64,000 nt of DNA from contig NZ_LT985361.1 in the NCBI RefSeq assembly GCF_900269665.1, positions 1,049,270 through 1,113,269 of the forward strand. Direction: 5' to 3'. The translations under genes were made by a program, and so were the position numbers. Of this stretch, positions 44,431-53,387 are shown piece by piece. How positions within the stretch are numbered: position 1 is the stretch's first letter; every line of letters begins with the position of its first letter. The notes beneath the pieces were generated by a model, which had not been told where the DNA came from, did no database searches, and saw only the letters and a program-made list of their open reading frames with translations. This stretch comes from Nocardia suismassiliense (GTDB lineage: Bacteria > Actinomycetota > Actinomycetes > Mycobacteriales > Mycobacteriaceae).

Positions 44431-45533
44431 TGACCGCACCGGAATTGCTGAACGAACCGGTGATCGCGCCGCCGGTGCCCGTGAAGGCGCGCCGGGGCAT
44501 ACCCGGTCTGCGCTTGTTCTCGATGACCGCGGGCTTGCAGCGGGTGACGTTGATCTTCGGGCTGAGCCTGGTCGGGTTCTTCGTGCTCGCGGCCATCTTC
44601 GCTCCGCTCATCGCGCCGTACGGCTTCGCCCAGAGCACCGCCGACGGTGTCGATTTCGCACGGCAGCAGGCGCCGTCGGCCGAGCACTGGTTCGGTACCT
44701 CGGTCCGCGGCGAGGACGTGTTCTCCCGGGTGATCTTCGGCGCCCGCACCGCGCTGTTCGTCATCGCGATCTCGCTGGTGCTCTCGCTGTTCGTCGGGGT
44801 GCCGCTCGGCTTGCTGTCCGGCTACGTCGGGCGCTGGCTGGACCGCGTGCTGGTGCTGTTCATGGACGCGATGTACGCGTTCCCGACGCTGCTGCTGGCG
44901 ATCGTGGTGTCCATCGTGGTCGCGGGTGGCCGGTCCACCAGTTTGGGTGGCGTGCTGTCCGCGGCGGTGGCCATCACGGCCGTCTTCGTGCCGCAATACT
45001 TTCGGGTGGTGCGCAACGCGACCATCGCGGTGAAGAACGAACCGTACGTGGACGCCGCCCGGGTGACCGGCGCGTCCACCACGCGAATCCTGTTCCGGCA
45101 CATCTTCGCCAACGTCACGCAGTCGCTGCCGGTGATCGTCACCCTCAACGGGTCCGAGGCCATCCTCACGCTGGCCGGGCTCGGCTTCCTGGGATTCGGC
45201 ATCGAGCCGACCCAGGCCGCCGAGTGGGGTTACGACCTGAACAAGGCGCTGTCCGACGTCTCCAACGGCATCTGGTGGACCGGTATCTTCCCCGGTTTCG
45301 CCATCGTGCTCGTGGTGCTCGGCATGACCCTGGTCGGCGAGAGCCTCAACGAGGTGCTCAACCCGATCCTGCGTACCCGGCGCTCGGTCGCCTCGGCGCC
45401 GGGCGACGCCATCACCGTCGCGGGCATCGAAGTCGCCGACCCGGCCGAACTCGACCGTGCCGCCGTCACCCAAACCGACGGCAAGAACGTCGATTTGGTC
45501 AAGGACGGCACTGCCGGGAAGGAGACACCATGA
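44430..45533 (+). CDS. Oligopeptide ABC transporter permease (DppC/OppC-like)
   Basis: A 367-aa permease with six helices. The N-terminal OppC_N segment (LFSMTAGLQRVTLIFGLSLVGFFVLAAIFAPLIAPYG) is followed by HWFGTSVRGEDVFSRVIFGAR, the classic DppC entry motif, and the EAA loop PYVDAARVTGASTTRILFRHI. A C-terminal cytosolic tail of about 60 residues is longer than usual. It overlaps both neighbours by 1-4 bases. Confidence 0.93.
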   Translation: MTAPELLNEPVIAPPVPVKARRGIPGLRLFSMTAGLQRVTLIFGLSLVGFFVLAAIFAPLIAPYGFAQSTADGVDFARQQAPSAEHWFGTSVRGEDVFSRVIFGARTALFVIAISLVLSLFVGVPLGLLSGYVGRWLDRVLVLFMDAMYAFPTLLLAIVVSIVVAGGRSTSLGGVLSAAVAITAVFVPQYFRVVRNATIAVKNEPYVDAARVTGASTTRILFRHIFANVTQSLPVIVTLNGSEAILTLAGLGFLGFGIEPTQAAEWGYDLNKALSDVSNGIWWTGIFPGFAIVLVVLGMTLVGESLNEVLNPILRTRRSVASAPGDAITVAGIEVADPAELDRAAVTQTDGKNVDLVKDGTAGKETP

Positions 45534-47221
45534 CCACCCCAGCGGTGACCGTCGATCGCGGGCAGCCTGCGCTGTCCATCGAGTCGCTCTCGGTCACCTT
45601 CGCCACCGACGCCGGACCCGTCTACGCGGTCTCCGACGTCTCCTACGAGGTGTTCCCCGGCGAGGTGCTCGCCATCGTCGGGGAGTCCGGTTCGGGCAAG
45701 TCGGTCAGTTCGCGCACCGCGATGGGTCTGCTACCGCAGACCGCACGGGTGCGCGGTCTGGTCACCCTCGGCACCGAGACCATCACCTCGATGAACGAGC
45801 GGCAGCTCACCGCGCTGCGCGGTGGCGCGATCTCGATGGTGTTCCAGGAGCCGGGCCTCGCGCTCGACCCGCTGTTCACCGTCGGCTTCCAGATCGGCGA
45901 GGCGCTGCGCGCGCACTCGCAGATGAGCAAGAAGGACGCGAAGGCCCGCGCCATCGAACTGCTTCGCATGGTCGGGCTGCCCGACCCGGAGCATCGGGTC
46001 AACTTCTACCCGCACCAGCTCTCCGGCGGGCAGAAGCAGCGCGTGGTGATCGCCATCGCCATCGCCTGCGAGCCGAAGGTGATCATCGCCGACGAGCCGA
46101 CCACGGCCCTCGACGTGACGGTGCAGGCGGAGATCCTGGAGCTGCTGCGCGACCTGCGCGACCGGATCGGCAGCGCCATCGTGCTGATCACGCACAACAT
46201 GGGTGTGGTGGCCGACCTGGCCGACCGCGTCGTGGTGATGCGCAACGGCCGGGTGGTCGAGCAGGCTCCGGTGGACGAGCTGTTCGCGAATCCCAAAAAG
46301 GACTACACCCGGGCGCTGCTCGCGGCCGTCCCGCACCTGGGCACCGAGCAGCTGGCGCACGGTCCGGCCGAAGAGGTGGCCGCGACCGCCGAGCCGGTGC
46401 TCGAGGTGTGCGATCTGGTCGTCGAGTTCCCCGGCTCGTTCGGGCGGCCGCCGTTCCGCGCGGTCGACGAGGTGAATCTGTGCATCGGGCCCGGCGAAAC
46501 CCTGGGCCTGGTGGGCGAATCGGGCTCGGGCAAGTCGACCATCGGCCGCTGTGTCGCCGCGTTGCAACGCCCCACCTCGGGCGTGGTGAAGATACGCGGG
46601 CAGGACATCGCGGGCCTGTCCGGGCGCAAGCTGCGGCCGATCCGGCGGCGCTTCGGCTTCGTCTTCCAGGATCCGGCCAGCTCGCTGAATCCGCGGCTCA
46701 CCGTCGGCGAGTGCGTCGCCGAGCCACTGCTCGTGCACAAGATGGGCAGCGCCGCGGAGATCAAGGCACGGGTGCGCAAACTGCTCGACGATGTGCAGCT
46801 GCCCGCGGGCACCGAGCGGCGGTATCCGCACGAGCTGTCCGGCGGTCAGCGCCAGCGTGCCAGCCTGGCCAGGGCACTGGTCCTGGATCCGGATCTGCTG
46901 GTCGCCGACGAGCCGACCAGTGCGCTCGACGTCTCCGTGCAGGCCGCGGTGCTGGAGCTGTTCGGTCAGCTGCAGCGCGAATGCGGGTGGGCCTGCCTGT
47001 TCATCAGCCACGATCTCGCGGTTGTCGATCAGCTGGCCGACCGGATCGTGGTGCTGCGCAACGGCGCGGTGGTGGAGCAGGGCGATCGCGATCGCATCCT
47101 GCGCGCACCGACCGAGGAGTACACCCAGCGCCTGGTCGCCGCGGTGCCGGTGCCCGATCCGGTGGAGCAACGCAGACGCCGGGCGGAGAGCGCGGCATTG
47201 TTCGCGACCGAGATCACGTGA
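45530..47221 (+). CDS. Oligopeptide ABC transporter, fused double ATPase (DppD-DppF)
   Basis: A 563-aa protein carrying both ATPase domains. Domain 1: Walker A GESGSGKS (51-58), signature LSGGQKQRVVIA, Walker B VIIADEPTTALDV. Domain 2: Walker A GESGSGKS (about 329-336), signature LSGGQRQRASLA, Walker B LLVADEPTSALDV. Only short oligopeptide-transporter C-terminal segments follow each domain. A GGAAGGAG site precedes the ATG, which overlaps the permease stop by 4 nt. Such fusions are common in actinobacteria. It completes the importer. Confidence 0.94.
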   Translation: MTTPAVTVDRGQPALSIESLSVTFATDAGPVYAVSDVSYEVFPGEVLAIVGESGSGKSVSSRTAMGLLPQTARVRGLVTLGTETITSMNERQLTALRGGAISMVFQEPGLALDPLFTVGFQIGEALRAHSQMSKKDAKARAIELLRMVGLPDPEHRVNFYPHQLSGGQKQRVVIAIAIACEPKVIIADEPTTALDVTVQAEILELLRDLRDRIGSAIVLITHNMGVVADLADRVVVMRNGRVVEQAPVDELFANPKKDYTRALLAAVPHLGTEQLAHGPAEEVAATAEPVLEVCDLVVEFPGSFGRPPFRAVDEVNLCIGPGETLGLVGESGSGKSTIGRCVAALQRPTSGVVKIRGQDIAGLSGRKLRPIRRRFGFVFQDPASSLNPRLTVGECVAEPLLVHKMGSAAEIKARVRKLLDDVQLPAGTERRYPHELSGGQRQRASLARALVLDPDLLVADEPTSALDVSVQAAVLELFGQLQRECGWACLFISHDLAVVDQLADRIVVLRNGAVVEQGDRDRILRAPTEEYTQRLVAAVPVPDPVEQRRRRAESAALFATEIT

Positions 47222-47252
47222 CGCGACAAGTGGTCTCGTAGGTATATGGGTA

Positions 47253-47283
47253 GCTCGTCGGGTACGCCCGGGACCCGACGAGC
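47253..47283 (+). terminator. Terminator of the oligopeptide importer operon
   Basis: Perfect 11-bp arms GCTCGTCGGGT (47253-47263) and ACCCGACGAGC (47273-47283) around a 9-nt loop, 31 bases after the ATPase stop. No T-run. Confidence 0.6.
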
Positions 47284-47442
47284 AACCTCCGGCCGGTCCG
47301 GTTGTCAAGTCCCACGACGCTTTCGACCGGCAAAATACGCGCAGAGGCGGATCAGCGGCGGGACAGCTGCGAGGTCGTTATCCGGTTCCGGTAGCGTGAG
47401 CAGGCATCTATCCGCCGATTCGGTTTGGAGCTTTCCCCGAAA

Positions 47443-48519
47443 ATGACTGAACAGACCCCCAGTGGTGGTGCCTCCTACGCCGCGGCAGGCGTGGATATCG
47501 AGGCAGGTGACCGCGCAGTCGAGTTGTTCGGGCCATTGGCGAAGAAGGCGAGCCGACCCGAGGTGCAGGGTGGCCTCGGCGGGTTCGCCGGGCTGTTCGC
47601 GCTGAAGGGCGGCTACCGTGAACCGCTGCTCGCCGCGTCCACCGACGGGGTCGGTACCAAAATCGCGGTAGCGCAGGCGATGGACAAGCACGACACCGTC
47701 GGCCTCGACCTGGTCGCGATGGTCGTCGACGACCTCGTCGTGTGCGGCGCCGAGCCGCTGTTCCTGCAGGACTACATCGCCATCGGCAAGGTCGTGCCGG
47801 AGAAGGTCGCCGAACTGGTCTCCGGCATCGCCGAGGGCTGTGTACGGGCCGGCTGCGCGCTGCTGGGCGGCGAGACCGCCGAACATCCGGGCCTGATGGA
47901 CCCGGACGACTACGACCTGTCCGCGACCGGCGTCGGCGTGGTCGAGGCCGACGCGGTGCTCGGCCCGGACCGGGTGCGCCCCGGTGACGTGGTGATCGCG
48001 ATGGGCTCCTCCGGCCTGCACTCCAACGGCTACAGCCTGGCCCGCAAGGTGCTGCTCGACATCGACCGGATGTCGCTCACCGGCCACGTCGAGGAGTTCG
48101 GCCGCACGCTCGGCGAGGAACTGCTCGAGCCGACCCGGATCTACGCCAAGGACTGCCTCGCGCTGATCGCCGAGACCGACGTGCGCACCTTCGCCCACGT
48201 CACCGGCGGCGGCCTGGCCGCCAACCTGGGCCGGGTGCTGCCCGCGGGCATGGTGGCCGAGCTCGACCGCGGCACCTGGAACCCGGCGCCGGTGTTCAAG
48301 ATGATCGCGCAGCGCGGCCGGGTCGAGCGGGTCGAGATGGAGAAGACCTTCAACATGGGCGTCGGCATGGTCGCCATCGTCGCCCCCGAGGACGTCGACC
48401 GTGCCCTGGCCGTGCTGACCGCCCGGCACATCGAGTGCTGGACCCTGGGCACCGTCAAGAAGGCCAAGGATTCCGACGCCCTGCGCGCTGTATTGGTGGG
48501 CGAACACCCCAGGTTCTGA
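47443..48519 (+). CDS. purM: Phosphoribosylformylglycinamidine cyclo-ligase PurM
   Basis: A 358-aa AIR synthetase (fifth purine step). Conserved motifs: SYAAAGVDIEAGDRAVE, ASTDGVGTK (ATP/metal site), VDDLVVCGAEPLFLQDY, LLGGETAEHPG, GSSGLHSNGYSLARKV and FNMGVGMV. ATG 47443; GGAG at about 47427 is rather far. It ends in a very strong terminator. Separation from purF by the peptide importer departs from the mycobacterial order. Confidence 0.96.
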   Translation: MTEQTPSGGASYAAAGVDIEAGDRAVELFGPLAKKASRPEVQGGLGGFAGLFALKGGYREPLLAASTDGVGTKIAVAQAMDKHDTVGLDLVAMVVDDLVVCGAEPLFLQDYIAIGKVVPEKVAELVSGIAEGCVRAGCALLGGETAEHPGLMDPDDYDLSATGVGVVEADAVLGPDRVRPGDVVIAMGSSGLHSNGYSLARKVLLDIDRMSLTGHVEEFGRTLGEELLEPTRIYAKDCLALIAETDVRTFAHVTGGGLAANLGRVLPAGMVAELDRGTWNPAPVFKMIAQRGRVERVEMEKTFNMGVGMVAIVAPEDVDRALAVLTARHIECWTLGTVKKAKDSDALRAVLVGEHPRF

Positions 48520-48531
48520 GCTTCACCCAAA

Positions 48532-48584
48532 TACAACAAACCAGCGTCCCGCATCGCTCAGATGCGGGACGCTGGTGTGTTGTA
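48532..48584. terminator. Very strong bidirectional terminator after purM
   Basis: Two 24-nt arms (48532-48555 and 48561-48584) pair with one mismatch around the loop GCTCA. Outer parts of the stem are A/T-rich (ACAACA / TGTTGT), which supplies a U-rich tail in either direction. It lies between convergent purM and the DUF3073 gene. Confidence 0.85.
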
Positions 48585-48668
48585 AGCCTTTTCGGCGGTA
48601 TCCGTCAACGCGCGGCAACGCCTGAAGGGGGAGGAACGCTGTCCTCCCCCTTCAGACGTTGCTCCGAG

Positions 48669-48875
48669 TCAGCGGCGCCAGTCGTCGTAGTCGTCCTCTT
48701 CCCACTTGGATGAGGACTTGTCCGCGTCGTGCTCATCGGACAGCACACCACTCCGTTGGGAGTTGGGGCTTCCCGAAAGCTCGCGCTGAAGGCTCGCGAA
48801 GTCGCTCGGCGGGCTGCTGTACTTCAGCTCGCGTGCGACCTTGGTCTGCTTTGCCTTAGCCCGGCCACGGCCCAT
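48669..48875 (-). CDS. DUF3073 family protein
   Basis: A 68-aa basic-to-acidic protein, MGRGRAKAKQTKVARELKYSSP at the start and a DDYDDWRR tail, as in the actinobacterial DUF3073 proteins encoded next to purM. No signal peptide or membrane segment; probably disordered. Function unknown. Transcribed towards purM. Confidence 0.9.
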   Translation of the reverse strand: MGRGRAKAKQTKVARELKYSSPPSDFASLQRELSGSPNSQRSGVLSDEHDADKSSSKWEEDDYDDWRR

Positions 48876-49051
48876 GGCTGACCCCCTCGCGTCACTGCGG
48901 GGCGGCCTGGGGTTTGGTTGGCGGCCCCGTTCGAATTAATACTCTTCCTGACAGACACTTTAGCGTGTGTCCGGCCGTCCCGCTTCCAGGAGTGCCTGAA
49001 GAACCTTCGAAGTGGTTCCGTTTGCCCGGTTGTCGCCCTCGGTCCGCCCGG

Positions 49052-50005
49052 CTAGAGCACCCCGGGGATCGCCCGGATCACGCCGACCCTGGCCCCGCCG
49101 CCGAGCACCGGAGGTGCCGCGAGCTCGGCGTGCGCGTCGGTCCAGTCGATCCCGATCCGGTGCAAAATGGCCAGCGTCAGGGGCATTCGAGCACGGTCGC
49201 TACCGTCCTCGATCTTGTATGCGAACGCGGTGCCGTCGGGCAGCGCACCCGCGTGCACACCGTCCGCGCCGATCTTGCAGACCAGTCCCGGGGTGGCCTC
49301 CATGGTCAATAAATCGGGGGCGTTGGTGCCGGAAATCACTCGCGGATGGGCGCGGATGGCGTCGGCGACGCGGCGCTCCGGCGCGTCGGGCGCGGCGGTC
49401 GCCATGGTCGCGAACACCCGAGCCAGGTTCACCAGCGACACCGGAATGATCGGCAGGCCACAGCCATCGATGCCGAGATCTGTCTCGGGTTCGCCGGTGA
49501 GATCGGCGACGGTGGCGAGCACCGCCTGCTGCAGCGGATGGCCCTCGTCGAGGTAGCCCTCGGTCGGCCAGCCGTTGATCGCACAGGTCGCCAGCATCGC
49601 GGCGTGCTTGCCCGAGCAGTTCATGTAGATGCGCCGAGATCCCTGCGAACCCGAAAGCACGGCCGCGCGCGCCTTGTCGTCGACCGGCAGATCCGGCGGG
49701 CACTCCAGCGACTTCTCGTCGAAGCCGAAGCGGTCGAGCAGCCTGCGCACCAGCGCGACATGATCGGGTTCGCCGTAGTGCGAGGCGGTCGCGATGGCGA
49801 GCTCGGCATCGTCGACGGGCTCGAACCCGTGGCGCAGCAAGGTGATCGCCTGCATGGGCTTGTTGGTGGAGCGCGGGAAGATCGGCAGGTGCACCTCGCC
49901 GAGGGTGAGCGTCGGCTCGCCGTCGGGATCGAGGATGACCGCCGAGCCGCGGTGTACGCACTCGCGGAATCCGGAGCGGACTACTTCGACCAGTTCCACA
50001 CTCAC
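49052..50005 (-). CDS. L-asparaginase II family protein
   Basis: A 317-aa protein of the PF06089 (asparaginase II / AnsA-like of Rhizobium type) family. Motifs: RSGFRECVHRGSAVILDPDG, PIFPRSTNKPMQA, NCSGKHAAMLATC and DGCGLPIIPVSL. GTG 50005 overlaps the stop of the MOSC gene (GTGA) and starts at the conserved VELVEVVRSG. The predicted reaction is hydrolysis of asparagine to aspartate and ammonia. In one operon with the MOSC gene. Confidence 0.88.
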   Translation of the reverse strand: MSVELVEVVRSGFRECVHRGSAVILDPDGEPTLTLGEVHLPIFPRSTNKPMQAITLLRHGFEPVDDAELAIATASHYGEPDHVALVRRLLDRFGFDEKSLECPPDLPVDDKARAAVLSGSQGSRRIYMNCSGKHAAMLATCAINGWPTEGYLDEGHPLQQAVLATVADLTGEPETDLGIDGCGLPIIPVSLVNLARVFATMATAAPDAPERRVADAIRAHPRVISGTNAPDLLTMEATPGLVCKIGADGVHAGALPDGTAFAYKIEDGSDRARMPLTLAILHRIGIDWTDAHAELAAPPVLGGGARVGVIRAIPGVL

Positions 50006-50736
50006 AGTTGTGCTCCCGTGTCGAGTTCGGCGCCACGTCGGGTGGCCGGATCTGCTGGTTCGTCGGCGCGCTGCCGGACCGCGCGGTCGGCGTTGGCCTG
50101 CCTGCGCGTATGACGTTCGATCTGCATGCGGATGTCGTCGGAGAGGGTCGGCTCCGCGGCCGCGAGGAACACGAGCCGGTCCGGGTCGGCGCCGGTGAAG
50201 ACGTCGCGCACGGTGATGCCGTGGTCCGGCACGTGCACCACCGACACCGGGTCGCCCGCGCCGATCGTGCCCTCGGTCAGCACCCGCAGGTAGGCGCCGG
50301 TGTCGCTGCGCAGCGCGAATCGCTTGACCCACTTGGCTTCCCCGGCCCAGTGCTGGAAGGTGGCGCACGGCACCCGCGGCGCGCTCACCTCGAGCAGCGT
50401 GTCGCCGATGGTCCAGCGGGCGCCGACCACCGCGTCGCTGACCGCGAGTCCCTCGATGCGCAGGTTCTCGCCGAACCAGCCCGCGGGCAAGTCCCGATCC
50501 AGCTCGCTGCCCCAGCGCTGGGCGTCCTCGTCGGCATAGGCATAGACGGCCTGGTGCACACCGCCATGATCCTTGACGTTGCAGACGTGATCTCCGTCGA
50601 GCCCGAGCGCGCGCACTGGTACCCGGCCCGGCCTCGGCCGCTTGTCGATCGCGGATTTGCCGACGCGGCCCGGCACGTCGAGGTCGGCGTGCACCACGCA
50701 GACGGCCAGCACCTGGCCGGTATCACCTGGTCGCAC
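50002..50736 (-). CDS. MOSC domain protein
   Basis: A 244-aa YiiM-like MOSC protein. The conserved VRALGLDGDHVCNVKDHGGVHQAVYAYADEDAQRW, PAGWFGENLRIEGL, and the presumed sulfur-carrier cysteine in APRVPCATFQHW are present. A C-terminal 3-alpha extension and a charged tail follow. GTG 50736 is preferred over GTG 50742 because AGGAAG then lies at a workable distance. Members handle molybdenum-cofactor-linked sulfur or detoxify N-hydroxylated compounds; the exact role is unknown. Confidence 0.88.
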   Translation of the reverse strand: MRPGDTGQVLAVCVVHADLDVPGRVGKSAIDKRPRPGRVPVRALGLDGDHVCNVKDHGGVHQAVYAYADEDAQRWGSELDRDLPAGWFGENLRIEGLAVSDAVVGARWTIGDTLLEVSAPRVPCATFQHWAGEAKWVKRFALRSDTGAYLRVLTEGTIGAGDPVSVVHVPDHGITVRDVFTGADPDRLVFLAAAEPTLSDDIRMQIERHTRRQANADRAVRQRADEPADPATRRGAELDTGAQL

Positions 50737-50863
50737 AGTCACTTCCTCTCGTCACGTGGTCGGGTGCCGTCGGTACGCCGGAATGGCGGATGCGGTCGCT
50801 CGGCTGGTACCCAGCGGGCGACGCGGGGCCGGTGCCCCTGCGGTATTCGATGGCCATGGCGGG

Positions 50864-51976
50864 TCAGCGGCCGCGGGGCCGATCGACGGCGAGCCTGCCC
50901 GCCTGCGGTTCGTCGTCCCTGGGGACGGAGTCGGGATCGATGGCCGCTGCGGTCGTTCCGGCCGTCAGCGCGGTGTCCGCCGGGACGGTGCGTTTGACCA
51001 GTGCGAGCGCGATGGGGCCGAGTTCGTAGTGGTCGATGACGGTGCCGAGGCGACCGATGGTGCGGCCGCCCGCGGTGAGGTCGTCGCCGGTGGCGGGGCG
51101 CTCGTCGGCCGAACCGTCCAGGTGCAGCAGCACCAGGTGCCGCGGCGGCTTGCCGAGGTTGTGTACCCGTGCCACCGTCTCCTGGCCGCGGTAACAGCCC
51201 TTGTCCAGGTGCACGGCGCCGTATTCGGCGACTCCGCCGATCCAGCGGGCCTCGTGCGGGATGGTGCGCTCGTCGGTGTCCAGGCCGATGCGGGGTCGCA
51301 CGGCGGCGACTCGCAGCGCCTCGAACGCCCACATGCCCGCCGGTTCGGCCCCGGCCTCGGTCAGCCGGGTCCACCACTCGGCGAGCCGGTCGCGGGGGAC
51401 CAGCAGATCGAAGGAGTCGGCGGTCGGCCACGGCATGCGCCGCAGGAAACCGCCGTCGGGCAGCGGCACGGCCTCGTAGGTGCCGGGCAGGGTCGCGACG
51501 CCGACGGCGGCGGCCACCTCGGCGGCCTTGGGTCCGAGCAGGCTCAGCACCGTGTACTCGGACTCCGCCGGCTTGGCATCGGCCCAGAAGACCATCTTGC
51601 GCAGGAACTCCAGCAGCGCGGGGCCGCGGTCGCCTTCGGTATCGATCCAGACCGTGTTGTCCAGCTCGGTGAGTACGAAATGGTTCAGCACCCGGCCGTT
51701 GAGATCGAGGTCCAGGTTCTCCGCCGACTGCCCGTCGCTCAAGGCGGCGATGTGCTGGCTGCTGATGGTGTGCAGCCAGGTCAGCCGCTCGGCGCCGGTG
51801 ATGGTCAGGACGAAACGGTGCGAGCGATCGACGACCGCCGCGCGCTGGACGGCGGCGCGTTGTTCACCGAGCGGGTCACCGTAGTGCCACGCGACGGCGG
51901 CGTCGGGCGAACCCGGCGCTCCCGCGACGGCTCCCGAAACAGCGAGGATGGGGCTGGGCGCAACGACCACGGACAC
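50864..51976 (-). CDS. Folate-binding CAF17/YgfZ-like protein
   Basis: A 370-aa GcvT-fold protein. The diagnostic motif DKGCYRGQETVAR (KGCYxGQE) lies near residue 245; RFVLTITGAERLTWLHTISSQ and ERTIPHEARWIGG are also typical. YgfZ helps Fe-S cluster assembly or repair in a folate-dependent way. GTG 51976 is chosen because it gives the usual length and N-terminus. Further in-frame starts upstream overlap the promoter of divergent pabC. Same neighbourhood as in mycobacteria. Confidence 0.88.
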   Translation of the reverse strand: MSVVVAPSPILAVSGAVAGAPGSPDAAVAWHYGDPLGEQRAAVQRAAVVDRSHRFVLTITGAERLTWLHTISSQHIAALSDGQSAENLDLDLNGRVLNHFVLTELDNTVWIDTEGDRGPALLEFLRKMVFWADAKPAESEYTVLSLLGPKAAEVAAAVGVATLPGTYEAVPLPDGGFLRRMPWPTADSFDLLVPRDRLAEWWTRLTEAGAEPAGMWAFEALRVAAVRPRIGLDTDERTIPHEARWIGGVAEYGAVHLDKGCYRGQETVARVHNLGKPPRHLVLLHLDGSADERPATGDDLTAGGRTIGRLGTVIDHYELGPIALALVKRTVPADTALTAGTTAAAIDPDSVPRDDEPQAGRLAVDRPRGR

Positions 51977-52170
51977 GTTTCCACTGTAGGCGGGGCCGGA
52001 GTCGGGTGCCCGAACCGGGGCTGTGCGGGAGTGTGCGCGCGGCCGTTCGGAGACGTTCATGACGGCGAGTACGCGGCGTCCGGGTGAACCTCGGGCGGCA
52101 GCTTGTAAAAGATGCCGCGAAGTCTGCCGTGACATAGGCGAGACATAGCAACACCGCCTACTCTCGACGC

Positions 52171-53091
52171 ATGGTAGATCGGGTTCTTGTCTCACTCGAC
52201 GGCGCTGTCCGGGATCCGGACGCGCCGTTGTTGTATGCGGACGATATCGGCGTATTGCGGGGCGACGGTATTTTCGAAACAGTTCTGGTGCGCGCGGGCA
52301 ACGCGTGTGCGATCGAGTTTCATCTAGGCAGGCTGCGCCGGTCGGCGCAGGCGCTGGATCTGCCCGAGCCCGAACTGGGGCGGTGGCGGGAGGCGGTCGA
52401 GCGGGCCGCGAAAGAGTGGGGTGCAGACCGCGAAGGGGTGATGCGGCTGGTGCTCACCCGGGGGCGCGACTCGGAGCTATCGGGCGTGACGGAGAAGGTG
52501 ACGACCGGTGATCTCGCGGCCGCCGTTCCGGTGCCCACCGCGTACGTGCTCGTGCTACCCGTGCCGGATCGGGTGCAGAAGGCGCGGACCGACGGTGTCG
52601 CGGTGGTGACGCTGTCCCGCGGCATCTCGATCGACCTGGCGCAGGCCGCGCCGTGGCAACTGCTCGGCGCCAAGACGCTGTCCTACGCGTCCAATATGGC
52701 GGCCCTGCGGTTCGCGGCCCGGATGGGCGCCGACGACGTGATCTTCACCAGCACCGAGAACCGGGTGCTGGAGGGTCCGCGCTCGTCCGTGGTGATCGCG
52801 CGGGACAAGCAGCTGATCACCCCGCCCGCCAAGAACGGTGTGCTGCCGGGTGTCACCCAGCGTGCGCTGTTCGCCGAGGCGGAGAAGGCGGGGTGGGAAT
52901 GTATCTACAAGTCGCTGTTCACCGCCGACCTGCTCACCTGCGACAGCGTGTGGATGATGTCGAGCGTCTCGCTCGCCGCGCGGGTGAACTCGCTGGACGG
53001 CTTGCGGATGTCGGCGCCCGATAACGCGCAGGAAATCATCGACCTGGTCGACCGTGGCGTCGAACGGGCCGGAGCCATCGGCGACTGGTAA
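52171..53091 (+). CDS. pabC: Aminodeoxychorismate lyase (class IV aminotransferase)
   Basis: A 306-aa PLP enzyme that makes p-aminobenzoate for folate. PLP lysine in LLGAKTLSYASN (Lys168); GDGIFETVLV and ENRVLEGPRSSVV are class IV motifs. The position between a CAF17-like folate protein and the heme-protein/sulfur block matches mycobacterial pabC. A branched-chain or D-amino-acid aminotransferase is a less likely alternative. ATG 52171 with no clear Shine-Dalgarno; possibly leaderless. Confidence 0.85.
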   Translation: MVDRVLVSLDGAVRDPDAPLLYADDIGVLRGDGIFETVLVRAGNACAIEFHLGRLRRSAQALDLPEPELGRWREAVERAAKEWGADREGVMRLVLTRGRDSELSGVTEKVTTGDLAAAVPVPTAYVLVLPVPDRVQKARTDGVAVVTLSRGISIDLAQAAPWQLLGAKTLSYASNMAALRFAARMGADDVIFTSTENRVLEGPRSSVVIARDKQLITPPAKNGVLPGVTQRALFAEAEKAGWECIYKSLFTADLLTCDSVWMMSSVSLAARVNSLDGLRMSAPDNAQEIIDLVDRGVERAGAIGDW

Positions 53092-53157
53092 CGCTCTGCG
53101 GCGACCGGTGACTGCCCGCACCGGCCGCCGACGGGTAGCCGTCGACGTGATGTGCGT

Positions 53158-53185
53158 CCTACTCGCCCGGCCGCAGGGCGGTAGG
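53158..53185 (+). terminator. Stem-loop after pabC
   Basis: CCTAC and CGCCC (53158-53168) pair with GGGCG and GTAGG (53176-53185), with a one-base bulge and a 7-nt loop. Confidence 0.5.
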
Positions 53186-53262
53186 AGCTCGCAAAAGCGC
53201 TGTTGAAGGCCGAAAGTCCCCGTGTGTCGTGTCCTACGACTCACTGCTGCCGACCCTCCTCC

Positions 53263-53290
53263 GACGTAGTATTACTACGTCATGTCGTAG
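53263..53290 (+). promoter_or_regulatory. Two overlapping palindromes upstream of cydA
   Basis: GACGTAGT-ATT-ACTACGTC (53263-53281) is a perfect 8-bp inverted repeat. CTACGTCATGTCGTAG (53275-53290) is a second palindrome with one asymmetric pair. They lie about 100 bases before cydA and 23 bases before a short leader frame. CTACG/CGTAG half-sites also occur at 53234-53240 (CTACGAC). The arrangement suggests a repressor operator for the cyd operon, possibly of the BlaI/CopY winged-helix type, which prefers such TAC/GTA half-sites. Confidence 0.55.
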
Positions 53291-53312
53291 ACGACGAGGA
53301 GGTCGTGGCACC

Positions 53313-53387
53313 GTGAGCGAGCGAACCGATGACGGAGCCGCCCCGGCGGTCATGACGCAGCCGAGCGCCGGCGAGGTCCGGCGATGA
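53313..53387 (+). CDS. Possible 24-aa leader peptide coupled to cydA
   Basis: GTG 53313 begins SERTDDGAAPAVM and ends with a TGA that overlaps the cydA ATG (ATGA). AGGAGG at 53297-53302 is a strong ribosome binding site 10 nt upstream, whereas cydA itself has no good site of its own. Translation of this frame may deliver ribosomes to cydA. No membrane segment. It could also simply be the real N-terminal region of a differently annotated start. Confidence 0.45.
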   Translation: MSERTDDGAAPAVMTQPSAGEVRR

